This document shows, piece by piece, positions 1 through 5,059 of a stretch of 7,399 nt of DNA. The notes beneath the pieces were generated by a model. The model was not told the DNA's origin and did not search any database. It saw only the letters and a list, made by a program, of their open reading frames with translations. Source of the DNA: Candidatus Chloroheliales bacterium (GTDB lineage Bacteria; Chloroflexota; Chloroflexia; QHBQ01); the NCBI GenBank assembly GCA_003243865.1, contig QHBQ01000428.1, positions 1-7,399 of the forward strand, written 5' to 3'. Within the stretch, counting starts at the first letter, position 1. The number at the start of each line of letters is the position of its first letter. The position numbers and the translations under genes were made by a program.

Positions 1-198
1 CCCGAAGTGCAGATTGCCCTGCTCTCCACCCGCATCTTGCAGCTTACCGACCACCTGCGCAAGTTCAAGCACGATAACCACTCGCGGCGCGGCCTGCTCA
101 AGCTGGTCGGGCAGCGGCGGCGCCTGCTTGCCTACCTCAACAAGAAGGACGTAGACCGCTATCGTGCCATCCTGGCGAGGCTGGGTCTGCGAAAGTAA
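1..198 (+). CDS. rpsO: 30S ribosomal protein S15 (uS15), 3' part
   Basis: This is the C-terminal 65 residues of ribosomal protein S15; the 5' end lies before the window. The reading frame starts with [12 protein letters not shown] and contains the family signature [23 protein letters not shown], followed by the usual ending [16 protein letters not shown] and a TAA stop. Full-length S15 is about 89 residues, so roughly a quarter is missing. S15 binds 16S rRNA early in small-subunit assembly. Placement upstream of pnp is the classic bacterial rpsO-pnp order, which supports both assignments. Here the two genes are 567 bp apart rather than tightly linked. Identification is secure from the sequence alone. 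Confidence 0.96.
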   Translation, partial: PEVQIALLSTRILQLTDHLRKFKHDNHSRRGLLKLVGQRRRLLAYLNKKDVDRYRAILARLGLRK

Positions 199-213
199 AC
201 GTGTAGCATGAGT

Positions 214-233
214 CATCCCGAAACTTCGGGATG
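214..233 (+). terminator. Hairpin after rpsO, possible terminator
   Basis: An 8- to 9-bp perfect stem (CATCCCGA / TCGGGATG) with a 2-4 nt loop starts 15 bp after the rpsO stop. It is followed by GCGAAAAG rather than a T-run, so it is not a textbook intrinsic terminator. It could be an mRNA 3'-end stabiliser or the outer edge of the adjoining repeat element. Confidence 0.4.
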
Positions 234-237
234 CGAA

Positions 238-378
238 AAGCCCCCAGCGGGGGTTGGGGGAGAAATCTCGCAGCGGCAACCATCTTTATCGCAAGCACCA
301 AACCTACAGCTAGTGCAGTGCTTACGACCAGCATGACTTAGGGGCAGCATTCCTCCCCCAAACCCCCGCTGGGGGCTT
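238..378. repeat. MITE-like element with 25-bp G/C-tract inverted repeats
   Basis: The left arm (238-262, AAGCCCCCAGCGGGGG followed by TTGGGGGAG) is the reverse complement of the right arm (353-378), apart from one extra A in the right arm. About 90 bp of unremarkable sequence separates them. It encodes no transposase, so it is either a non-autonomous element or a REP-like palindromic repeat. It shares the GGGGGTTGGGGG core with the element at 4786-4935, which supports a dispersed repeat family. I cannot see a clear target duplication. Confidence 0.65.
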
Positions 379-412
379 AGTTGGTGGATGATCACGCCAA
401 TAATCACAATCC

Positions 413-437
413 TGTAGGGCGAACGATGGCTCGCCCC
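413..437. repeat. Short dispersed palindrome (TGTAGGGCGA...TCGCCCC)
   Basis: A 6-bp inverted repeat GGGCGA (417-422) / TCGCCC (431-436) is preceded by TGTA. A related unit, TGTAGGGGCG...CGCCC, lies at 5018-5040, just before the kinase gene. Short units of this kind recur between genes in Chloroflexota and some other phyla; that statement is from memory. Function is unknown. Confidence 0.45.
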
Positions 438-688
438 AAGATGGCCGCATCAGGGGCTAGGGCGCAAGGGCGCAACCCCGCACCGTCGTTGCAAAGGGCG
501 CGACGGGTTCACCACAAAACTAGCGCGAGCAGAAAGCTGCCGCGCATCACCAAGAGGAAGCACGGCCCAGGGGAAGAACGGGCCAGACAGCGCAAGGGGC
601 GCTGATGTTAGCGGCCAGCAAGGTTGGGTAACGCTTCGGTTCATCGCCGGGCAGTCTGAAAATCATCGGATATTCTCCAGTCTCCGCA

Positions 689-715
689 TTGACCCCTTTT
701 ATCTGTCTGTAATCC
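689..715 (+). promoter_or_regulatory. Weak candidate promoter for pnp
   Basis: TTGACC (689-694) is followed after 15 bp by TAATCC (710-715), which has a TG dinucleotide immediately upstream like an extended -10. Spacing is short and the -10 is imperfect, so this is only a candidate. If real, transcription would begin near 722 and give a leader of about 45 nt that includes the ribosome-binding-site hairpin. Confidence 0.25.
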
Positions 716-736
716 GCACTCGCATCCCCACTGCCG

Positions 737-758
737 TTGCTCCTCAAGCAAGGAGCAA
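737..758 (+). promoter_or_regulatory. Hairpin sequestering the pnp Shine-Dalgarno
   Basis: TTGCTCCT (737-744) is perfectly complementary to AGGAGCAA (751-758), with a 6-nt CAAGCA loop. The pnp Shine-Dalgarno AAGGAG (750-755), placed 10 nt before the ATG, is thus mostly buried in an 8-bp stem. The geometry would reduce ribosome access unless the stem is opened, bound or cleaved. In Escherichia coli, pnp is known to autoregulate through a leader hairpin cut by RNase III; whether the same logic operates here is inference. Confidence 0.6.
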
Positions 759-765
759 GACTAAC

Positions 766-3030
766 ATGGCTGAAGTATATCGTTTTGAAACTGAAGTCGG
801 CGGGCGTAAGCTCAGTATCGAGGCAGGCCGCCTGGCCGAGCAGGCCGACGGCGCGGTGCTGATTAGCTACGGCGACACCGTGATGCTGGCGACCGCGGTT
901 GGCTCGCACTCGCCGCGACCCGGCGTGGACTTCTTCCCCCTCACCGTCGAGTATCAGGAGAAGATGTATGCCGCAGGCAAGTTCCCCGGCGGCTTCATCA
1001 AGCGTGAAAACCGCCCCAGCGATAATGCCATCCTGATTGATCGCCTCACCGACCGCCCGCTGCGCCCGCTCTTCCCCAAGGGCTACATGAACGAAGTGCA
1101 GCTGATGAACATCGTCCTCAGCATAGACAATGAGAACGAGCCAGAGATCCTCAGCATCATCGGCAGCAGCGCCGCCCTTTGCATCTCTGACATCCCCTTC
1201 CAGGGGCCAGTCGGTGCGGCCAAGGTTGGCTTCATCAACAACGACTTCATCCTCAACCCCAGCCGCGAGGAGATGGAGCGCAGCCTGCTCGACCTGAGCG
1301 TGGCTGGCACCGAGACGGCGGTGCTGATGGTGGAGGCGGGCGCGCATGAGTTGCCCGAAGCGACCCTGCTGGAAGCGGTCATGTTCGGCCACGCCGGACT
1401 GCAGGCCAGCATCCAGCTACAGAAGCAGCTAATCGAGGCCTGCGCCAAGCCGAAGCGCGAGTTCACCCCGCCAGCGAAGGACACCTCGTTCGAGGAGGAG
1501 ATCAAAGCCTGGCTGGGCAGCACGTTGACCGAAGCGGTCAACAATCCGGTCAAGCAGGATCGCGAGGCGGCCACTGATGCGGTCAAGGTCGCGGTGGTGG
1601 GCCAGTTCATCCAGGGCGTCGCCGAAGCCGACCTGCCCGAACGGATGAAGCAAATCGAGAGCGCCTGGTATAACATCCTGAAGGAAGAGGTGCGCAACGC
1701 CATCCTCGATCGCGACAGCCGCCCCGACGGGCGCAGCCACGCGGAGATCCGCCCGATCAGCACCGAAGTGGGCGTGCTACCCCGCACCCACGGCACCGGG
1801 CTATTCACCCGCGGCCAGACCCAGGTGTTGAGCATTACCACGCTAGGCACCGGCGACGATGAGCAGAGCATTGATGGCCTCGGCCCCGAGACAAGCAAGC
1901 GTTACGTCCACCAGTACAACTTCCCGCCTTTCAGCACCGGCGAAACCAAGATGGTGCGTGGGCCGTCGCGTCGCGACATCGGTCACGGCCACCTGGCCGA
2001 GCGCTCGCTGCTGGCGGTGCTTCCTGATGAGGAAACCTTCCCTTACGCCATTCGCGTGGTCAGCGAGGTGCTGAGCAGCAACGGCTCAAGCTCGATGGGC
2101 AGCGTCTGCGGCAGCAGCATGAGCCTGATGGACGCGGGCGTGCCAATCAGTGCGCCAGTGGCGGGCGTGGCGATGGGCCTGGTTACCAGCAAGGACGGCA
2201 GCAAGCATCAGGTGCTGACCGACATCCAGGGCATCGAGGACTCGCTGGGCGACATGGACTTCAAGGTGGCTGGCACCGAGAAGGGCGTCACCGGCCTGCA
2301 GATGGACATCAAGATGCTCGGCCTCAGCTATGAGGTGATGGAGGAAGCGTTTGCCCAGGCCCGCGAGGGTCGCATCTTCATCCTCGGCAAGATGGCGGAG
2401 AGCATCACCCAGCCGCGCCCCGACATCTCGCCCTATGCCCCGCGCATCATCGCCATTAAGATCAACCCGGAGAAGATCGGCGCGCTGATCGGCCCCGGCG
2501 GCAAGAACATCCGCAGCATCACCGAGGACACTGGCTGCAAGATTGACATCGAAGAAGACGGCACCGTGCGCATCGCCAGCACCGACGGCGAAGCGGCCAA
2601 GCGGGCAGTCGCCCGCATCGAGGCGGTGACGAAGGAAGTCGAGGTCGGCCAGGTCTATCTCGGTAAGGTAGTACGCATCATGCCCTACGGCGCGTTCGTA
2701 CAAATCCTGCCGGGCAAGGATGGCATGGTTCACGTCAGCGAACTGGCCGATTACGATGTGCGCAACGTCGAGGATGTGGTCAGCATGGGCGACGAAATCA
2801 ACGTGATGGTGACGGACATTGACCGGATGGGCAAGGTCAGCCTCAGCCGCCGCGCGGTGTTGACCGGCCAGATGCCCGCCCCCCGCGCCGAGCGTGGTGG
2901 CGGCGACCGCGGCCCCCGCCCTAGTGGTGGCGACCGCGATCGTGGTCCCCGCCCCGGCGGTGACCGCCCCGGCTGGGGTGGTGGCAACGGCAGCGGTGGT
3001 GGCGATCGGGATCGCGGTCCACGCCGCTAG
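766..3030 (+). CDS. pnp: Polyribonucleotide nucleotidyltransferase (PNPase)
   Basis: PNPase is a trimeric 3'-5' phosphorolytic exoribonuclease that releases nucleoside diphosphates from RNA and can also add 3' tails in reverse; it acts in cytoplasmic mRNA decay. The 754-residue protein shows the standard order: first RNase PH domain (about 10-145), helical linker (about 240-315), second RNase PH domain (about 320-545), KH domain (about 555-620, GxxG in IGPGGKNI at 575-582) and S1 domain (about 625-697). The catalytic second PH domain keeps SSNGSSSMGSVCG and EDSLGDMDF, whose D492 and D498 match the metal-binding aspartates. Residues about 705-754 are a low-complexity tail with repeated GGDRxRGPRP units, making it longer than the usual ~700 residues. 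The ATG at 766 has AAGGAG 10 nt upstream. It follows rpsO, as in many bacteria. Confidence 0.98.
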   Translation: MAEVYRFETEVGGRKLSIEAGRLAEQADGAVLISYGDTVMLATAVGSHSPRPGVDFFPLTVEYQEKMYAAGKFPGGFIKRENRPSDNAILIDRLTDRPLRPLFPKGYMNEVQLMNIVLSIDNENEPEILSIIGSSAALCISDIPFQGPVGAAKVGFINNDFILNPSREEMERSLLDLSVAGTETAVLMVEAGAHELPEATLLEAVMFGHAGLQASIQLQKQLIEACAKPKREFTPPAKDTSFEEEIKAWLGSTLTEAVNNPVKQDREAATDAVKVAVVGQFIQGVAEADLPERMKQIESAWYNILKEEVRNAILDRDSRPDGRSHAEIRPISTEVGVLPRTHGTGLFTRGQTQVLSITTLGTGDDEQSIDGLGPETSKRYVHQYNFPPFSTGETKMVRGPSRRDIGHGHLAERSLLAVLPDEETFPYAIRVVSEVLSSNGSSSMGSVCGSSMSLMDAGVPISAPVAGVAMGLVTSKDGSKHQVLTDIQGIEDSLGDMDFKVAGTEKGVTGLQMDIKMLGLSYEVMEEAFAQAREGRIFILGKMAESITQPRPDISPYAPRIIAIKINPEKIGALIGPGGKNIRSITEDTGCKIDIEEDGTVRIASTDGEAAKRAVARIEAVTKEVEVGQVYLGKVVRIMPYGAFVQILPGKDGMVHVSELADYDVRNVEDVVSMGDEINVMVTDIDRMGKVSLSRRAVLTGQMPAPRAERGGGDRGPRPSGGDRDRGPRPGGDRPGWGGGNGSGGGDRDRGPRR

Positions 3031-3052
3031 TCAATCTCTATAAGTGTATGGA

Positions 3053-3085
3053 TGCGCCTCTGAAGCTGGTAGCTTCAGAGGCGCA
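3053..3085 (+). terminator. Strong hairpin after pnp
   Basis: A perfect 15-bp stem (TGCGCCTCTGAAGCT, 3053-3067, pairing with 3071-3085) with a GGT loop begins 22 bp after the pnp stop. No T-run follows (CTGCCTTGCC), so termination may be weak or factor-dependent; it could instead protect the mRNA 3' end. It separates pnp from the independent promoter at 3132. Confidence 0.7.
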
Positions 3086-3131
3086 CTGCCTTGCCTGCCG
3101 CTAGAAGCGTAGCTCATCGTCGAGGGTGGGA

Positions 3132-3160
3132 TTGACAGAAACGTGGCTACAATATATAAT
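3132..3160 (+). promoter_or_regulatory. Perfect-consensus sigma70-type promoter of the toxin-antitoxin module
   Basis: TTGACA (3132-3137) and TATAAT (3155-3160) are exact -35 and -10 consensus hexamers separated by the optimal 17 bp. Expected transcription start is near 3167, about 24 nt before the antitoxin ATG. Such a strong promoter suits a toxin-antitoxin operon that is normally held down by antitoxin or complex binding, but I see no obvious long operator palindrome overlapping it. Confidence 0.85.
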
Positions 3161-3190
3161 TCAAGCATAATAACCTCAAGGGAGGCGAAC

Positions 3191-3502
3191 ATGGCTGATT
3201 ATACCATCACCCTGAACCTGAACGATGAGCAACGCAGTGTGCTAGATGAAGCGCGAGGCAACACTGATATCGCCGACTACATTCTGAACGCCGCTGTTAA
3301 AGTGGCGCAGCGCAAATCCACCCGCCGTGACCGACTGATGAGCGTTGCCGAGCTGACTCCTGACCTGACCCCCGAAGACCATATGAGCCTGGTTGAGGCA
3401 GCAAGGCAGCCGGGACGCACCTTGACCCTGGAAGAGGTGAGAGTCAAGCTGGATAATTTGTTTGTCCAAGCGAGAGCAAAAGCAGCGAGGGAAGACGAGT
3501 GA
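3191..3502 (+). CDS. Putative antitoxin of a type II toxin-antitoxin pair
   Basis: This 103-residue acidic/basic mixed protein starts at the ATG at 3191, with a strong Shine-Dalgarno (GGGAGG) 5 nt upstream. A longer in-frame start (GTG, 3143) lies between the promoter hexamers and cannot be used from that promoter. The N-terminus (ADYTITLNLNDEQRSVLDEA) reads as a beta strand followed by a helix, a possible ribbon-helix-helix-like DNA-binding fold, with the segment about 25-45 helical. The C-terminal half (LTLEEVRVKLDNLFVQARAKAAREDE) is a charged helix of the kind antitoxins use to cover a toxin. I do not recognise the exact family. The antitoxin role is inferred from size, the position before a RelE/ParE-type gene and the translational overlap of 4 nt. 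Confidence 0.65.
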   Translation: MADYTITLNLNDEQRSVLDEARGNTDIADYILNAAVKVAQRKSTRRDRLMSVAELTPDLTPEDHMSLVEAARQPGRTLTLEEVRVKLDNLFVQARAKAAREDE

Positions 3503-3849
3503 TAGTCCGCGTGCTCGATGAAGTGTACGATGCCATTCAAGAGGCGGCGCTATACTCAATTCAACGCTTCGGCATAGACGCAGCAGAAAAGTTGTCAAAT
3601 CGTCTCTTCGAGAGCCTAAAGCAAACAACCCAGCGCGACGGCATCCCCGTCCTTGACCTACCACGTAATTTCCGCTACTTTGTCATTAAACCCTATCGGC
3701 TGTTCTTCTACCGCGACGAGCAGGCTGGTGAAGCATTGGTGTACCTGCTTCGGCACACGGCCCGCGCCCCCTTGCCCTCAAAGGAGCATCGGCGGCTAGC
3801 AGATACGGCAAGGCGAAAAGCGCAACCGATAAACCAAAATGGACACTAA
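3499..3849 (+). CDS. RelE/ParE-superfamily toxin
   Basis: This 116-residue protein begins at a GTG (3499-3501) that overlaps the TGA of the upstream gene in a GTGA junction, which indicates translational coupling. The layout matches the RelE/ParE fold: an N-terminal strand (IVRVLDEVYDAIQEAALY), two helices (QRFGIDAAEKLSNRLFESLKQTT, residues about 22-44), then LPRNFRYFVIKPYRLFFYRD (about 54-73) and the closing strand EALVYLLRHTARAP (78-91). Family members are either ribosome-dependent mRNA interferases (RelE) or gyrase inhibitors (ParE). The FGxxAA helix start and the terminal RHTAR-like motif lean toward ParE, but sequence alone does not decide the target. The C-terminus (about 92-116) is a basic tail. 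It forms an operon with the preceding antitoxin candidate. Confidence 0.82.
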   Translation: MIVRVLDEVYDAIQEAALYSIQRFGIDAAEKLSNRLFESLKQTTQRDGIPVLDLPRNFRYFVIKPYRLFFYRDEQAGEALVYLLRHTARAPLPSKEHRRLADTARRKAQPINQNGH

Positions 3850-3850
3850 G

Positions 3851-3882
3851 AAAAGGGCTGGCGCGATTGCGTCAGTCCTTTT
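3851..3882 (+). terminator. Intrinsic terminator after the toxin gene, possibly bidirectional
   Basis: A 14-bp stem (AAAAGGGCTGGCGC with GCGTCAGTCCTTTT, two G-T wobbles, GATT loop) starts 2 bp after the toxin stop codon. The base of the stem is A4 on one side and T4 on the other, continuing TTTTGTT, so it could stop transcription in either direction. It closes the toxin-antitoxin cassette. Confidence 0.75.
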
Positions 3883-3931
3883 GTTACAGCATTGTAAGAT
3901 TTGTAGCGCATCCTTGCGCCCGCTTCTGTGG

Positions 3932-3937
3932 TAGAAT
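3932..3937 (+). promoter_or_regulatory. Candidate -10 element for the response regulator gene
   Basis: TAGAAT (3932-3937), within GTAGAATATA, is a good -10 match in otherwise GC-rich DNA. No convincing -35 sits at the right distance. If used, transcription starts near 3943-3945, which falls on the ATG at 3943 and leaves a leader of about 39 nt before the GTG at 3982. Confidence 0.4.
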
Positions 3938-3981
3938 ATAGCATGATTACCCTAACCCAACAGCAAGAAGGAGCAGCAGCG

Positions 3982-4749
3982 GTGGCGGGCGAAACAATCC
4001 TGGTGGTGGATGACGAGCCGAACATCCTCGAAGTGGTCAGTGCCTACCTGCGCAGCGAGGGCTACCATGTGGTGGTGGCGGCGGACGGCGAGGAGGCGCT
4101 GGCCCAGGCCGACACCCATCAGCCCGACCTGCTGGTACTCGATGTGATGCTGCCGCGGCTCGACGGGCTGGAGGTCTGTCGCCGGGTGCGGGCGCGGCGG
4201 CCCACCCCCATCATCATGCTCTCGGCCAGAGGCGAGGAGACCGACAAGCTGATCGGCCTCGAATTCGGCGCCGACGACTACCTGACCAAGCCGTTCAGTC
4301 CGCGCGAGCTTGTCGCCAGGGTCAAGGCGGTGTTGCGCCGCAGCCAGCAGCCAACCCCAGCCGCAAAGCCGGGCGAGGGTGAGGCGCTCCGCTTCCCCGG
4401 CCTGCGCATCAATCCCCGCGCCCACAGCGTCACCGTGAGCGGGCGCGAGGTGGAGCTAACCGTCAAGGAGTTCGAGTTGCTGCTGTTCCTGGCCCGCAGC
4501 CCCGGCGAGGTGTTCACCCGCGAACAGTTGCTCAACAAGGTCTGGGAGTACACCTACTACGGCGATGTCAGCACCGTGACGGTGCATATCCGCCGTCTGC
4601 GCGAGAAGATCGAGGCAGACCCCGCCCAGCCCCGCTACATCAAGACGGTCTGGGGGGTGGGGTACAAGTTTGAGGCGGGGAGTGATGAAGGGTTAGCTGC
4701 ACGAACCCTCCCCTACCCCAGTAGGCTAATCCTTACCCCCAAATGCTGA
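3982..4749 (+). CDS. OmpR/PhoB-family response regulator
   Basis: This is a two-component transcription factor of 255 residues. The receiver domain (about 4-118) has the acidic pair D10/D11, phosphoacceptor D54 in LLVLDVMLP, S81 and K103 in DDYLTKPFS. A proline/alanine linker leads to a winged-helix DNA-binding domain (about 130-230) with ELTVKEFELLLFLARSPGEV and the closing VWGVGYKFE. I chose the GTG at 3982 because GAAGGAG (3967-3973) lies 8 nt before it and the protein then begins MAGETILVVDDE, as in the family. Longer in-frame starts exist at 3943 (ATG) and 3928 (GTG) but lack such a site and lie at or upstream of the likely transcription start. After GYKFE, where relatives usually end, there is a 25-residue tail (AGSDEGLAARTLPYPSR...) with repeat-like coding sequence. 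The likely partner is the histidine kinase at 5060. Confidence 0.94.
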   Translation: MAGETILVVDDEPNILEVVSAYLRSEGYHVVVAADGEEALAQADTHQPDLLVLDVMLPRLDGLEVCRRVRARRPTPIIMLSARGEETDKLIGLEFGADDYLTKPFSPRELVARVKAVLRRSQQPTPAAKPGEGEALRFPGLRINPRAHSVTVSGREVELTVKEFELLLFLARSPGEVFTREQLLNKVWEYTYYGDVSTVTVHIRRLREKIEADPAQPRYIKTVWGVGYKFEAGSDEGLAARTLPYPSRLILTPKC

Positions 4750-4785
4750 ATGGCTAGCAGGCACAAGATTGTGAGTGGCTGAATA

Positions 4786-4935
4786 GTTCTGGGGGTTGGG
4801 GGCGCAGCCCCGTCGTTGCAGCGCATCAATGCGGCGGATAAGCTATTTTGGTCAAGGGTATAGGTGGGGCGAAGACGGCTTACGATGAGCGTTAAAATAG
4901 GGCAGCGCCGGGGCTACGCCCCCAGCCCCCGGAAC
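4786..4935. repeat. MITE-like element with 34-bp inverted repeats between regulator and kinase genes
   Basis: The left arm (4786-4819, GTTCTGGGGGTTGGGGGCG...) and the right arm (4902-4935) are inverted copies over 34 bp with five mismatches. A further inner pair, CTATTTT (4843-4849) / AAAATAG (4894-4900), allows the whole 150 bp to fold back. There is no coding capacity of note. The GGGGGTTGGGGG core is shared with the element at 238-378. It fills much of the 310-bp gap 4750-5059, in which I see no gene. Confidence 0.65.
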
Positions 4936-5017
4936 TCGTCAAGCCGCCGATTATCTTGCACCGTCCTGCCACTTCGACACTTATGCGTAAGGATCAGCCT
5001 GGTGACGCAGCAGCAAT

Positions 5018-5040
5018 GTAGGGGCGGGCGGCACTCGCCC
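5018..5040. repeat. Short dispersed palindrome before the kinase gene
   Basis: TGTAGGGGCG followed by GGCGGCACT and CGCCC gives a 5-bp inverted repeat (5022-5026 / 5036-5040). It matches the layout of the unit at 413-437. It ends about 5 bp before the kinase ribosome-binding site, so in mRNA it would form a small hairpin close to the start codon. Confidence 0.45.
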
Positions 5041-5059
5041 TGGGCAGGAAGGATTGACG

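Larger units (their letters stand above)
199..765. other. Long rpsO-pnp intergenic region, no convincing gene
   Basis: This 567-bp gap holds a hairpin just after rpsO, a 141-bp inverted-repeat element (238-378), a short dispersed palindrome (about 413-437) and the pnp leader with its ribosome-binding-site hairpin. Open frames across it, such as the one at 381-605, show no recognisable family and have Arg/Ala/Pro-rich composition typical of chance frames in GC-rich DNA. Between about 440 and 688 I see nothing I can name. The segment near 471-496 (CAACCCCGCACCGTCGTTGC) resembles the GCAGCCCCGTCGTTGC at 4804-4819, so more degraded repeat sequence may be present. Confidence 0.6.

Noticed and set aside
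238..378. CRISPR-like or phage attachment structure
   Set aside because: There is only one inverted pair, no direct repeats with regular spacers and no tRNA or integrase nearby.
381..605. Possible 74-residue protein upstream of pnp
   Set aside because: It begins at the edge of a repeat, has no recognisable motif, is Arg/Ala/Pro-rich as chance frames in GC-rich DNA are, and lacks a convincing ribosome-binding site.
547..1392. 281-codon open frame on the - strand
   Set aside because: It lies opposite the N-terminal half of pnp; the + strand frame is clearly PNPase, and the reverse product is His/Ala/Leu-rich with no family resemblance.
2086..2733. 215-codon open frame on the - strand
   Set aside because: It mirrors pnp codons in the opposite strand, with Ala/Asp/His/Leu-rich low-information sequence.
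3143..3190. GTG-initiated N-terminal extension of the antitoxin
   Set aside because: The GTG lies in the spacer between the -35 and -10 hexamers, upstream of the expected transcript start, while the ATG at 3191 has a strong Shine-Dalgarno.
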